Shown here: piece by piece, positions 15,090 through 24,633 of the stretch | Numbering within the stretch: the stretch's first letter is position 1 | Layout of the letters: the number at the start of each line of letters is the position of its first letter | Assembly: GCF_000949455.1 (NCBI RefSeq) | Contig: NZ_JXXK01000017.1 | Location: 1-64,000, forward strand | DNA: 64,000 bases | Origin: Ruthenibacterium lactatiformans | GTDB taxonomy: Bacteria; Bacillota; Clostridia; Oscillospirales; Ruminococcaceae | Direction of reading: 5' to 3' | Position numbers and translations under genes: made by a program | The notes under the pieces: generated by a model | Told to the model about the DNA's origin: nothing | The model's database searches: none | What the model saw: only the letters and a program-made list of their open reading frames with translations

Positions 15090-17477
15090 ATGCAGTACGG
15101 CCACTTCGACAACGACCGCCGGGAATATGTCATCGACAGGGTGGACCTGCCCGCGAGCTGGACCAATTATCTTGGCACGGAGGAGATGTGCGCCGTGGTG
15201 AACCACACGGCGGGCGGATACCTGTTCCATAAAAGCGCCGAATATCACCGCATCACGCGTTTTCGCGCCAACGCCGTGCCCATGGACCGGCCCGGCCATT
15301 ACATTTATCTTCGGGACGACGACACCGGGGAGTACTGGTCTGTTTCGTGGCAGCCCGTGGGCAAGCCGCTGGACTGGGCGAAATATACCTGCCGCCACGG
15401 CTTGTCCTACACAAAATACGAATGTGAGTACGGCGGCATCCGCGCCGTGCAGACGCTGTTCATTCCCCGGGGCGAGGCTGTGGAGATCTGGGACCTTTCG
15501 TTGGAGAATATCTCCGGCCGGGCGCGGAGCATCAGCGTGTTCAGCTACGCCGAGCTGTCGTTCCACCATATCGATATGGACAACCGCAACTTTCAGATGA
15601 GCCTGTATGCCGCGGGCGGCAGCTATGCGGACGGCATCATCGAACAGGACCTTTTCTATGAGGAGAACGGCTTCCAGTATTTTGCGGCCACTTTCCCGCC
15701 GGACAGCTACGATACGGTGCGGGAGGCGTTCATCGGCCCGTACCGCACCGAGACAGACCCCATCGGCGTGGAGCGGGGCACGCTTTCCGGCAGCACGGAG
15801 CTGGGCGGCAACCAGTGCGCGTCGCTGCACAGGCGTTTTATCCTCGCGCCCGGCGAGGTCCTGCGCGAAGCGTTTTTCCTGGGGGAGGGGCCGCGGGCCG
15901 AAGGCGTGCGCATCCGCAAAAAATATGCGCCGCCCACCGCCCGGGACGCGGCACTGGCGGCCCTGCGCGACTACTGGGACGAAAAATGTGCGGCGCTGCA
16001 AATCGACACGCCCAATGAGGGCATGAACACGCTCATCAATATCTGGACGCTGTATCAGAGCGAGATAAACGTGCAGTTTTCCCGCTTTGCCAGCTTCATC
16101 GAGGTGGGCGGCCGCACCGGGCTGGGCTACCGCGACACCGCCCAGGACGCGATGACCGTGCTGCACTCGAACCCCGCCCGCTGCAAAGAGCGCATCGTGC
16201 AGCTTTTAAAAGGGCTTGTCAGCGAGGGATACGGCCTGCATCTGTTCGAGCCGGAATGGTTCGAGGAGACGCCCCGGCAGAGTTTCAAGAGCCCGACCGT
16301 TGTGCCCACGCCGGATAAAAGCAGTATGATCCACGGCCTGGCGGACGCATGCAGCGACGATGCGCTGTGGCTTGTTTCCACCGTGGCGGACTATGTGCGG
16401 GAGACTGGGGACGCCGCGTTCCTCGACATGCCGGTGCCCTATGCGGATAAAGGGACGGACACGGTTTACGGCCACCTGAAGACGATCCTGGATTTTTCCC
16501 AGCGCATGGTGGGTGCGCATGGGATCTGCCAGGGCCTGCGGGCGGACTGGAACGATTGCCTGAACCTGGGCGGGGGCGAAAGCGCGATGGTGAGCTTTCT
16601 GCACGTTTGGGCACTGGGAAACTTTGCCGCACTGGCCCGCTGGTTGGGCCGAAAGGCAGACGCGGAGCATTACGAGGCCGTGCGGCGCAGCGTGGCGGAC
16701 GTGTGTGAAAAAGAGCTGTGGGACGGCAGATGGTATCTGCGCGGCTTCACAAAAAACGGCCGCCCCATCGGAACGGACGCGGATACGGAGGGCAAGGTGC
16801 ATCTGGAGAGCAACACCTGGGCCGTTCTCTCCGGCGCGGCAGGGCCGGAGCGGGGCGCGCGGGCCATGGACAGCGTGGAGGAATACCTCTACACGCCCTG
16901 GGGCCTGATGCTCAACGCGCCGGCTTACTCGAAGCCCGACGACGACATTGGTTTTGTCACCCGGGTGTATAAGGGCCTGAAAGAAAACGGATCCATTTTC
17001 AGCCATCCCAACCCATGGGCGTGGGCGGCGGAATGCGTGCTGGGACGGGGCGACAGGGCCATGCAGTTTTACGACGCGCTGTGTCCCTATTGGCAGAACG
17101 ACAAAATAGAGACGCGCAAAGCGGAGCCTTATTCCTACTGTCAGTTCATCACCGGGCGCGACCACAAGAAATTCGGCGAGGCGCACCATCCGTTCATGAC
17201 AGGCTCCGGCGGGTGGAGCTATGTGGCCGCGACGCGCTATATGCTGGGCATCCGGCCGGAGTTCGACGGCCTTGTCATCGACCCGTGCATCCCCGGCGGT
17301 TGGGACGGCTTTACGGCCGTGCGGCGGTTCCGGGGCGCGGTGTATGAGATCGAGGTGCGGAACCCCGCCCATGTGTGCAAGGGCGTAAAGGCGCTGTACC
17401 TGGACGGTGTGCGTGTGGAACGGCTGCCGCTGCTGGCGCCCGGCACGACGGGCCGCGTGACAGCGGTGCTGGGCTGA
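15090..17477 (+). CDS. GH94 disaccharide phosphorylase, chitobiose phosphorylase-like
   Basis: This 795-residue inverting phosphorylase splits a beta-linked disaccharide with phosphate to a sugar 1-phosphate and a free sugar. It has the GH94 build: N-terminal beta-sandwich (MQYGHFDNDRREYVI, YLGTEEMCAVV), helical barrel with FASFIEVGGRTGLGYRDTAQDAM, the catalytic acid in LRADWNDCLNLGGGES (Asp489 by this count), and ESNTWAVLSG and IFSHPNPWAWAAE. These stretches resemble N,N'-diacetylchitobiose phosphorylase more than cellobiose phosphorylase, as I recall them; specificity is unproven. The ATG at 15090 follows GGGAGG; an ATG 7 bases upstream is out of frame. No signal peptide is present, so it acts in the cytoplasm. 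A phosphohexomutase follows. Confidence 0.85.
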   Translation: MQYGHFDNDRREYVIDRVDLPASWTNYLGTEEMCAVVNHTAGGYLFHKSAEYHRITRFRANAVPMDRPGHYIYLRDDDTGEYWSVSWQPVGKPLDWAKYTCRHGLSYTKYECEYGGIRAVQTLFIPRGEAVEIWDLSLENISGRARSISVFSYAELSFHHIDMDNRNFQMSLYAAGGSYADGIIEQDLFYEENGFQYFAATFPPDSYDTVREAFIGPYRTETDPIGVERGTLSGSTELGGNQCASLHRRFILAPGEVLREAFFLGEGPRAEGVRIRKKYAPPTARDAALAALRDYWDEKCAALQIDTPNEGMNTLINIWTLYQSEINVQFSRFASFIEVGGRTGLGYRDTAQDAMTVLHSNPARCKERIVQLLKGLVSEGYGLHLFEPEWFEETPRQSFKSPTVVPTPDKSSMIHGLADACSDDALWLVSTVADYVRETGDAAFLDMPVPYADKGTDTVYGHLKTILDFSQRMVGAHGICQGLRADWNDCLNLGGGESAMVSFLHVWALGNFAALARWLGRKADAEHYEAVRRSVADVCEKELWDGRWYLRGFTKNGRPIGTDADTEGKVHLESNTWAVLSGAAGPERGARAMDSVEEYLYTPWGLMLNAPAYSKPDDDIGFVTRVYKGLKENGSIFSHPNPWAWAAECVLGRGDRAMQFYDALCPYWQNDKIETRKAEPYSYCQFITGRDHKKFGEAHHPFMTGSGGWSYVAATRYMLGIRPEFDGLVIDPCIPGGWDGFTAVRRFRGAVYEIEVRNPAHVCKGVKALYLDGVRVERLPLLAPGTTGRVTAVLG

Positions 17478-17527
17478 CGCGCGCCGCAGGTTCCCCGGCG
17501 GGGATATGCAGGAAGGAGAGCGAAACG

Positions 17528-18940
17528 ATGATCCATTTTGGAACGGGCGGCTGGCGCGCCGTCATCGGCGACGGCTTCACGAAAGCCAACGTCCAGCTGC
17601 TGACGCTGGCGCTGGCGCGTAAAATGCTGGATGAGGGCAGGGCCGACAAGGGCTTCGTCATCGGCTATGACAGGCGCTTTTTGAGCGAGGAGGCCGCCGG
17701 ATGGGCCGCTGAGGTGATGGCGGGACAGGGCATCCTGTGCCGCATCATCCACCGGGAAAGCCCCACGCCTCTTATTATGTATACGGTGGCTGCCTATGGC
17801 CTGCCCTACGGCATGGCCATCACGGCCAGCCACAACCCGGCCGTCTACAACGGCATCAAGGTGTTTATGGAGGGCGGGCGCGACGCGGACGAAACGCTTA
17901 CCGCCGCCTTTGAGGGCTATATCCGCGAGCTGGAAGGCGAGCCTGTGGAGACGGTGCCCTACGAAGAAGGGCTTGCTGCAGGCAGTATCCAACTCATCGA
18001 CCCGATGAACGACTACATCGACAGCATCCTCAAAATGGTGGATGCAGAGGCCATCCGGTCCCGCGGCCTGCACGTGGTGCTGGACCCCATGTACGGCGTG
18101 TCCAAGACGGCGCTGCAGACCATCTTGCTCACCACCCGGTGCGACGTAGAGGTCATCCATGAGCGGAGGGACACGCTGTTCGGCGGCCGGCTGCCCGCGC
18201 CCAACCTCAAGACGCTGGCGGGCCTGACGAACTATGTGGAAGAACACGGCTGCGACATCGGCATCGCCACCGACGGCGACGCGGACCGCCTGGGTGTCAT
18301 TGACGATAAGGCGGAGTTCCTGCATCCCAATAAGATTCTGGTGCTGCTGTATTACTATCTGATGCGGTACCGCGGCTGGCGCGGCGCAGCGGTGCGGAAC
18401 CTGGCCACCACCCATCTGCTGGACCGCATTGCCGAGGACTTCGGCGAGACCTGCTACGAGGTGCCTGTGGGCTTTAAATATGTGTCTGCCAAGATGGTGG
18501 AGACCGGCGCCATCATCGGCGGCGAAAGCTCCGGCGGGCTGACGGTGCGCGGGCACATCCAGGGCAAGGACGGCATTTATGCCGCCGCGCTGCTGGTTGA
18601 GGCCATTGCCAAAACAGGCCGCAGGCTCAGCGCGCTGTGGGACGAAATCACGCAGAAATACGGTGCCGCCGAGATGGCGGAACACGATTTTCATTTCAGC
18701 AGCGCCGAAAGGACGCGCATCTTCAAGCTGCTGATGGAGGACAAACAGCTGCCGGAATTCCCTTGCGAGATCGCCAAGGTCAGCTACATGGACGGCTGCA
18801 AGGTGTACTTCAAAAACGGCGGCTGGGTCATCGCGCGCTTTTCCGGCACCGAGCCGCTGCTGCGCGTGTTCTGTGAGATGGATACCATGGAAAATGCGGA
18901 AAAATTTGCCAAAATTTTGACGGAGTTTTTGTCGCTGTAA
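17528..18940 (+). CDS. Phosphohexomutase (phosphoglucomutase/phosphomannomutase family)
   Basis: This 470-residue alpha-D-phosphohexomutase has its phosphoserine loop in TASHNPAVYNGIK (Ser101), metal loop DGDADRLG (from residue 249), sugar loop GGESSGG and a C-terminal phosphate-binding RFSGTEPLLR. All four catalytic regions are intact. AGGAAGGAGAG precedes the ATG, 50 bases after the phosphorylase gene. It would convert the sugar 1-phosphate released by the phosphorylase to the 6-phosphate for glycolysis. If the phosphorylase acts on chitobiose, the substrate would be GlcNAc-1-phosphate. Family members vary in specificity. Confidence 0.9.
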   Translation: MIHFGTGGWRAVIGDGFTKANVQLLTLALARKMLDEGRADKGFVIGYDRRFLSEEAAGWAAEVMAGQGILCRIIHRESPTPLIMYTVAAYGLPYGMAITASHNPAVYNGIKVFMEGGRDADETLTAAFEGYIRELEGEPVETVPYEEGLAAGSIQLIDPMNDYIDSILKMVDAEAIRSRGLHVVLDPMYGVSKTALQTILLTTRCDVEVIHERRDTLFGGRLPAPNLKTLAGLTNYVEEHGCDIGIATDGDADRLGVIDDKAEFLHPNKILVLLYYYLMRYRGWRGAAVRNLATTHLLDRIAEDFGETCYEVPVGFKYVSAKMVETGAIIGGESSGGLTVRGHIQGKDGIYAAALLVEAIAKTGRRLSALWDEITQKYGAAEMAEHDFHFSSAERTRIFKLLMEDKQLPEFPCEIAKVSYMDGCKVYFKNGGWVIARFSGTEPLLRVFCEMDTMENAEKFAKILTEFLSL

Positions 18941-18963
18941 CGAAAAGCGACCGAAAAGCGGGG

Positions 18964-18990
18964 AAAGGGGGACATTGTCCCCCTTTTTTG
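18964..18990 (+). terminator. Rho-independent terminator
   Basis: AAAGGGGGAC and GTCCCCCTTTTTT form a tight hairpin with a T-run 24 bases after the mutase stop. TATAAT follows at once (18992-18997) and may be the -10 box for the sensor kinase gene, but no matching -35 is evident. Confidence 0.8.
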
Positions 18991-19050
18991 CTATAATAGC
19001 GGGCAGGACGCGCGGATGCTTGCAAAGCGCGCCGGGAAAGAGGCGGAGGC

Positions 19051-20802
19051 ATGGAACGGCAGAAAATGAAACACAGGCGGCAGCTCGGCCTGCGGCAGGG
19101 GATGCTGGGCATTATCCTGCTGTGCTGGGTGCTGCCCGTTGTGCTCATCGTCACGCTGGGCGGTGTATATATTCTGGACAGCATGACGCGGCAGTACCGC
19201 AGCGATATGATGCGCAGCGCACAAAGCGCCGCGGCCATCACCGGGCGCAACCTGGATTCCATGATCGCCGCCAGCCGTAAGGCCAGTTATATCGCCACCA
19301 TGGGCAATGCCTGGGCATCCTACACGAAAACGGGCGATTACGTCACGTTTTACAACGAGATGCAGACCTTTCTCACCCAGCAGTACCGCTACGACGACAA
19401 ATTCCGCAATACTATCGTCACGCTGGTGGACGATCCAGCAGCGCCTATCTATACCTCCAACACCTCGTATACCTCCATACGCAAATATCAGCAGCATGTG
19501 CGGGACGAAGTACTGGTCCGCAGCGAAGCGCTGGGCACCGGCATCGGTTTCTTTGCGGCGGACGGCAGCCTGTACATGATGCGCAACCTGCTGGACGCCA
19601 ACTACCGCACCTACGGCGTGCTGGTGATGGAGCTGAACACCGACACGCTGTTCGACAGTATGCGCAGTGTCATCTGGATGACGGACGCTACGGTCTGGCT
19701 GGGCGACGCGGAGTATACCGTTGCGGGCAGCGTGCGGGATGCGGGAGAGCTGCGCGGGAACATCCGTGCGGGCGGCCAGGGCGGCGCGCCCGCGCAGGGC
19801 AGCTACGCCGTCTGGGGCAGTGAAAGCGTAGTGCCCGGCTGTGCGCTGGAATACATTGTCTACTCCGACACCGCGGCCATGCGCGCCCAGCTGCGCAGCA
19901 CGGCTTTGCTGCTGGCTGCGCTGCTGGCCGCGCTGCTGCCGCTGATGGGAGCGGTCATCGCGTTTCTGTACCGCAAGGTAAACCGGCCCATCGTCACGCT
20001 GAGCGGGGCTTCGGCGCACATCGAGCAGGGTGAATTCGGCATTCAGGTGGACGCCGGGCGGCTGGGCAGCAAGGAGTTCGCCTATCTGGGCAACAGCTTC
20101 AACGCCATGAGCGACAAGCTGAAAAATCAGTTCGAGCGCATCTATAAGGAGGAGCTGGCCCTGCGGGACGCGAAGATCATGGCTCTGCAGAGCCAGATCA
20201 ACCCCCATTTTCTGAATAACACGCTGGAGATCATCAACTGGGAAGCGCGCCTGGCCGACGACGTGAAGGTATGTCAGATGCTGGAGGCGCTGTCCACGAT
20301 GCTGAACGCGGCCATGGACCGTAAGCACCGGCCGCTCATCCACCTCTCCGAGGAAATGATGTATGTGGACGCGTACCTGTTCATCATCCGGGAGCGGTTG
20401 GGCAAGCGGCTGACCGTGGAAAAGGAGATCTCCCCCGAAACGCTGGACTGCTATGTGCCGCGCCTGGTGCTGCAGCCTTTGCTGGAAAACGCCGTGGAGC
20501 ACGGCATCAATCCCGTGCAGAAAGGCACCATCATCATCCGCGCTTACCGCGAGCAGGACAGGCTGCTGCTGGAGATCGAGAACGACGGCGTAACCACCTA
20601 CGACGACCTGATGAAGATCCAGACGCTTCTCTCGGACGAGCCGCTGCCGGAGGGAACGGGCAGCGCTTCGCTGGGCATCCGCAACGTACACGAGCGGGTA
20701 AAGATCATCTACGGGCAGGAGAGCGGCCTTTCTATCACAATCACTGAAAAAGGGAATACGCTGTCGAGAATGAATATCAAATTTGAACAAGACGGGCAAT
20801 AA
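19051..20802 (+). CDS. YesM-type sensor histidine kinase
   Basis: This 583-residue membrane kinase has a first helix at about residues 17-42, an extracytoplasmic sensor region to about 275, a second helix (LLLAALLAALLPLMGAVIAFLY) and a HAMP linker. The LytS/YesM-type core has phospho-acceptor His386 in QINPHFLNNTLEI and an ATP-binding N-box VLQPLLENAVEHGI, then ASLGIRNVHERV. Such kinases sense sugars or binding proteins and phosphorylate an AraC-type regulator. The partner regulator lies at 24634, on the far side of the transporter genes. A GGAGG-like site precedes the ATG. Confidence 0.92.
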   Translation: MERQKMKHRRQLGLRQGMLGIILLCWVLPVVLIVTLGGVYILDSMTRQYRSDMMRSAQSAAAITGRNLDSMIAASRKASYIATMGNAWASYTKTGDYVTFYNEMQTFLTQQYRYDDKFRNTIVTLVDDPAAPIYTSNTSYTSIRKYQQHVRDEVLVRSEALGTGIGFFAADGSLYMMRNLLDANYRTYGVLVMELNTDTLFDSMRSVIWMTDATVWLGDAEYTVAGSVRDAGELRGNIRAGGQGGAPAQGSYAVWGSESVVPGCALEYIVYSDTAAMRAQLRSTALLLAALLAALLPLMGAVIAFLYRKVNRPIVTLSGASAHIEQGEFGIQVDAGRLGSKEFAYLGNSFNAMSDKLKNQFERIYKEELALRDAKIMALQSQINPHFLNNTLEIINWEARLADDVKVCQMLEALSTMLNAAMDRKHRPLIHLSEEMMYVDAYLFIIRERLGKRLTVEKEISPETLDCYVPRLVLQPLLENAVEHGINPVQKGTIIIRAYREQDRLLLEIENDGVTTYDDLMKIQTLLSDEPLPEGTGSASLGIRNVHERVKIIYGQESGLSITITEKGNTLSRMNIKFEQDGQ

Positions 20803-20930
20803 TATGCAATAAAAAACAAGTTCGTTCATTCAGTTTTTGTGCAAACTGGTATAACATTATAAGCACAGGGAGGCATTCGGACGGTGCTGTGAACGCCGCG
20901 CATGCCCCCAGAAAATGGGAGGTTTGAAAC

Positions 20931-22283
20931 ATGAAAAAGACACTCGCGATCATTCTTGCGCTGTGCCTCGGCGCTTCCATGCTGGCCGCCTGCGGCGGTT
21001 CCGGCTCCAGCGCTCCGGCTTCCGCGTCCGTGGCCGGAAGCACAGGCTCCTCCGCCCCCGAAGCAAAGCCTGTTGAGATCCGCGTCGTGACGTCCTACGG
21101 CGGCGACGACGGCAACCGCGCCAATTATGAAGAAGCGGTGGCGGGTTACGAAGCGGCCACGGGCAACACTGTGGTAGACGAATCCGCCACCTCAAACGAG
21201 CAGTGGAAGGCCCAGGTCAAAGCCGACTTCCAGACCGGAAGCGAACCGGACGTGCTCTTCTTCTTCACGGGTACTGACGCCAGCGAGTTTATCAAGAACG
21301 GCAAGGTCGTGTCCATCGAGGAGATCCGCAAGGAATACCCGGACTATGCATCCAACATGCTGGATGCGGCCATGCCCCTTTCCTTTGTGGACGCCAAGGC
21401 CTACGCCGTTCCGTCCAGCGGATATTGGGAAGGCATGTTCGTGAACAAAACCGTTCTGGCCGACTGCGGCCTGGAGGTCCCCGGCCCCGATACGACCTGG
21501 GACGAGTTCATGGAGATGTGTGAGACCATTAAAAGCAAGGGCTATACGCCCATCGCCTGCTCCCTGCAGGAGGTGCCGCACTACTGGTTCGAGTTCTGCA
21601 TCCTGAACCAGGGCGACGTGGCCAAGCACGCCGAGGTCCCTGCTTCCGGCGCCGACGAAGCGGGCCAGCGCTGGGTCGCGGGCCTGAACACCCTCAAAGA
21701 GATGTACGAAAAGGGCTATTTCCCCGCAAATACCCTGACGGCGGGTGACGCCGACACATTCCAGATGATGGCCGACAACAAAGCCGCGTTCGCCATTGAC
21801 GGCTCGTGGAAGGTGGGCTGGTTCACCGGCAGCGAGGACGCCGCAGGCAACGTGGAGAACATCGACGATTACACCGTTACTTATGTGCCGGGCAGCGGCA
21901 GCCGCAAGGCCACGGACATCGTGGGCGGCATTTCCATGGGCTACTACATCACCGAGAAAGCCTGGAGCGACCCCGAAAAGCGCGATGCGGCCGTCCAGTT
22001 CGTGGAATACATGACCACCGACGATATGGTCAACAAGTTCGCGGGCGGCGCCCCTACGGCGCTGAAATCCGGCCTGCCCGAAGCGGCGGATACCGACAGC
22101 CTGCACGCGGCGGCCGTCACCATGTTCAACGGCAAGACAGGCATGGCCAGCGCCGTGCAGGATGCGCTGAACCAGACTGCCCGCGGCGTTCTGTTCGCCT
22201 CTGTCAAGGATGTTGTGACAGGCACCCTGGCGCCGGAGGAGGCCATTGAGACGGCCCTCGCCACCCCGCTGGCAGATTCCTGA
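20931..22283 (+). CDS. Sugar ABC transporter solute-binding lipoprotein
   Basis: This 450-residue lipoprotein has a signal peptide with lipobox MLAACGG, then a Ser/Ala/Gly-rich linker to about residue 40. The body is a type-1 (MalE/UgpB-like) oligosaccharide-binding fold, with DVLFFFTGTDASEFIKNGKV near the N-terminal lobe and AFAIDGSWKVGWF. It captures the sugar for the permeases downstream. GGGAGGTTTG precedes the ATG. A terminator just after it probably gives a higher level of binding protein than permease. Confidence 0.92.
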   Translation: MKKTLAIILALCLGASMLAACGGSGSSAPASASVAGSTGSSAPEAKPVEIRVVTSYGGDDGNRANYEEAVAGYEAATGNTVVDESATSNEQWKAQVKADFQTGSEPDVLFFFTGTDASEFIKNGKVVSIEEIRKEYPDYASNMLDAAMPLSFVDAKAYAVPSSGYWEGMFVNKTVLADCGLEVPGPDTTWDEFMEMCETIKSKGYTPIACSLQEVPHYWFEFCILNQGDVAKHAEVPASGADEAGQRWVAGLNTLKEMYEKGYFPANTLTAGDADTFQMMADNKAAFAIDGSWKVGWFTGSEDAAGNVENIDDYTVTYVPGSGSRKATDIVGGISMGYYITEKAWSDPEKRDAAVQFVEYMTTDDMVNKFAGGAPTALKSGLPEAADTDSLHAAAVTMFNGKTGMASAVQDALNQTARGVLFASVKDVVTGTLAPEEAIETALATPLADS

Positions 22284-22308
22284 CGCAAGCGATATAAGCA
22301 GCCAATAC

Positions 22309-22345
22309 GGCCGGAGAGCTTGGAAACGGCTCTCCGGCCTTTTTT
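22309..22345 (+). terminator. Internal terminator after the binding protein
   Basis: GGCCGGAGAGC pairs with GCTCTCCGGCC, followed by TTTTTT. It lies between the binding-protein and permease genes, a common way to express more of the former. Confidence 0.8.
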
Positions 22346-22497
22346 GAAAAAACGGGCCTTCGGCCGCGGCGCATGCCGTGCCGCACGCCCCCGGGGCCGT
22401 CCGCCGCACCGAACGGCGGCGCGTCCGTCCGAAAAACGACGGCGCTTCGCGCGCCCGCATCCCGCAGACAAACGCAGAAAAGAAGGGGAGCCTTGCC

Positions 22498-23388
22498 ATG
22501 AATGCGATGATCTACAAAAAGAAAGGCCCGCTCGTGCTGTTCCTCGTGCCGACCTTCCTCTTTTTGACCATGTACTTATACTATCCGTTTTTGATGAATA
22601 TCTACAACAGCCTCAACAAGATCGGCGGCCTGGGCGAGAGCAGCCGCGGCCTGAACGAGCCGGTATGGGAGAACTACGTCAAGATGTTCACAGACCCGCT
22701 CATGCGCACCGCGCTGAAGAACACCATGATTCTGATGATTCTGACCGTGGTGTTTCAGGTGGGCATCGCGCTGGTGCTGGCGCTGATGGTGGACAATATC
22801 AAGGTGGGGGCGAAATTCTTCCGCACCGTGTATTTTTTTCCCATCGTCATCAGCGCCACAGCGCTGGGCCTTCTGTTCAACCTGATCTTTCTGTACGACG
22901 GCGGCATGCTCAACCAGCTTCTGCAGAACCTGGGCCTCGCCGCGGAGAATATCGACTGGAAAGACCCCGCCCACTTTTTCGTCACGATGATGGTACCTGT
23001 TATCTGGCAGTATGTGGGGTTTTATTTTGTTATTCTCGTCACAGGGCTGAACAATATCTCTACCGATATTTATGAGGCGGCCGAGATTGACGGGGCCAGC
23101 GGCCTGGGGCGCATCCGGTATATCACCCTGCCGCTGCTGCACAACACGCTGTGTACCTGCCTGGTGCTGGCCATTACCGGCTCGCTGAAGGTGTTCGACC
23201 TGCCGTGGACCATGTTTGTGGGCGGCCTGCCGCTGGACAAATCCTGGCTGACCGGCACATATATGTACTACCAGACTATGGTGCTGCAGGACGTGGACTA
23301 CGGCTCGGCCATCGCCATCCTCATCGTGGTGCTGGGTGTTGTGATCAGCCAGATCGCGAACCGCATCTTCAAAGAAAAAGATTATTAA
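22498..23388 (+). CDS. Sugar ABC transporter permease, MalF/UgpA-like
   Basis: This 296-residue membrane protein has about six helices, starting with LVLFLVPTFLFLTMYLYYPF. The cytoplasmic EAA loop is DIYEAAEIDGASGLGRIRYITLPLL, which contacts the ATPase. The ATG at 22498 follows AAGGGGAG. With the next gene it forms the channel for the sugar bound by the 20931 lipoprotein. No cognate ATPase gene is present, so a shared MsmK-type ATPase encoded elsewhere is probably used. Confidence 0.92.
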   Translation: MNAMIYKKKGPLVLFLVPTFLFLTMYLYYPFLMNIYNSLNKIGGLGESSRGLNEPVWENYVKMFTDPLMRTALKNTMILMILTVVFQVGIALVLALMVDNIKVGAKFFRTVYFFPIVISATALGLLFNLIFLYDGGMLNQLLQNLGLAAENIDWKDPAHFFVTMMVPVIWQYVGFYFVILVTGLNNISTDIYEAAEIDGASGLGRIRYITLPLLHNTLCTCLVLAITGSLKVFDLPWTMFVGGLPLDKSWLTGTYMYYQTMVLQDVDYGSAIAILIVVLGVVISQIANRIFKEKDY

Positions 23389-23402
23389 GGGGGGCGTTTT
23401 TT

Positions 23403-24260
23403 ATGACACGCAGACGCTTTCCCGTGGGAAAAACGCTCCTCTATGGGTTTATGTCCCTGTGGGCGCTCACGACGATCTATCCTTTTATCTGGGTCATCCT
23501 CAATTCCTTCAAGCCGCGCGGGCTGATCCGCAGCGATACATTCTCGCTGCCCATCGGCGACAAATTCACACTGGAGAACTACGTCACCGCCTTCAAGCGC
23601 GTTGACATCGGCACGGCCTATGTCAACAGCATTGTCATCAGCGGCGCCGTCACTGTGGTGGTGATGGTGCTGGCTGGGCTTGCCGCCTACGCTATGGTGC
23701 GGTACAGCTTCCGGCTGCGGGGCTTTCTGCATTCCATGATCATCGCCAGCATGATGTTCCCGGTGTTCTCCACGATCATCCCGGTGTTCCGCATGGAGTC
23801 GTCCTGGGGCATCGTGAATACAGGCAGCATTTGGCTGACGCGGCTCTCGGTCGTCCTGCCGCAGATTGCGGGCAACCTGTCGTTTGCCATCATTGTGCTG
23901 ATGGGCTTCATCCGCAGCCTCCCGGTGGATCTGGAGGAAGCCGCTTATCTGGAAGGCTACAACGTCTACCAGATATTCTTCCGAATCATCATGCCGCTGG
24001 CCAAGCCCAGCTTTGCCACGGTGGGCATCTTCACGTTTCTGTGGAGCTACAACGACCTTTTTTTACAGATGTTTTTCCTGCGCAGCAAAAAATTCTTCAC
24101 CATCACGCGCCTGCTGAATGAGATATCCAGCCAGGCGGGCACGAACTACGGCCTGATGGTGGCCGCGGTGGTGATGGTCGTGATTCCGGTGCTGGTGGTC
24201 TATATCTTCCTGCAGAACTATATCATTAAGGGGATGACTGCCGGCGCGGTGAAGGGCTGA
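23403..24260 (+). CDS. Sugar ABC transporter permease, MalG/UgpE-like
   Basis: This 285-residue permease has the first helix LLYGFMSLWALTTIYPFIWVILNSFK and further helices to a total of about six. Its EAA loop is LEEAAYLEGYNVYQIFFRIIMPLAKPSF. The start follows AAGGGGGG and lies 14 bases after the previous stop, so the two permeases are co-transcribed. It is the last transporter gene before a long non-coding stretch and the regulator. Confidence 0.92.
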   Translation: MTRRRFPVGKTLLYGFMSLWALTTIYPFIWVILNSFKPRGLIRSDTFSLPIGDKFTLENYVTAFKRVDIGTAYVNSIVISGAVTVVVMVLAGLAAYAMVRYSFRLRGFLHSMIIASMMFPVFSTIIPVFRMESSWGIVNTGSIWLTRLSVVLPQIAGNLSFAIIVLMGFIRSLPVDLEEAAYLEGYNVYQIFFRIIMPLAKPSFATVGIFTFLWSYNDLFLQMFFLRSKKFFTITRLLNEISSQAGTNYGLMVAAVVMVVIPVLVVYIFLQNYIIKGMTAGAVKG

Positions 24261-24633
24261 CAGCTTTTGCGGCGCATTTTACAGGTGCTCCCCTTTTTCG
24301 CGCGGCGGGCGGGCGTGTCCTGTGTTCGGTGCATGGGGCGCGCCCGGTGCCGCGCTTTTCCACCGTTGGGCGGGGGAATGGAAATATGGTATAATATGTC
24401 CGGTTGGTGAACACGAGCGGTACGCGAAGTGTGAGCTTAAAAATATGGTATAATAACCTCAAAGCCGCCGCTTGCGCGGCTGCGCGTGTGCATTGCACAC
24501 GCCCCTGTGCTGACGCACAGGGCTTTGAGAACATTGGACCATGCAAAACCGCAATAGATGCGGTTTTATTGAGGCCGCTTCGCGGTGTTATGGTATACTA
24601 TGACCATAGGCAAAAACAGTGTGGTGATATAGG
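24261..24633 (+). other. Non-coding region with repeated -10-like boxes and a folded element
   Basis: No gene is seen in these 373 bases. The 15-mer AAATATGGTATAATA occurs at 24382-24396 and again at 24441-24455. A related TTATGGTATACTA lies at 24588-24600, close to the YesN start. Between the second and third copies sits a compact set of stems. The 15-mers each contain a TATAAT box, so several transcripts may start here. Confidence 0.6.
24458..24570 (+). ncRNA. Candidate structured RNA, multi-stem junction
   Basis: An outer stem CTCAAAGCC (24458-24466) with GGCTTTGAG (24521-24529) encloses three hairpins: GCCGC/GCGGC with a TTGC loop, GCGTGTGC/GCACACGC, and CCCTGTGC/GCACAGGG (sharing two bases with the outer stem). 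A further hairpin AAAACCGCA/TGCGGTTTT follows, with a short T-rich end. The -10-like 15-mer at 24441 is just upstream. Such a closed junction suggests an RNA element or small RNA. It matches no riboswitch class I know. Confidence 0.45.

Noticed and set aside
18992..18997. TATAAT right after the mutase terminator as a certain promoter for the sensor kinase
   Set aside because: No acceptable -35 lies 15-19 bases upstream; that position is the terminator stem, so I noted it only as possible.
18991..20829. A 612-codon open frame antisense to the YesM kinase
   Set aside because: The kinase on the other strand has intact HAMP, phospho-His and N-box motifs, so this frame is a shadow.
24458..24570. 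Reading the folded element as a simple terminator or a CRISPR repeat
   Set aside because: The first stems lack T-runs, and there are no regularly spaced identical repeats with unique spacers.
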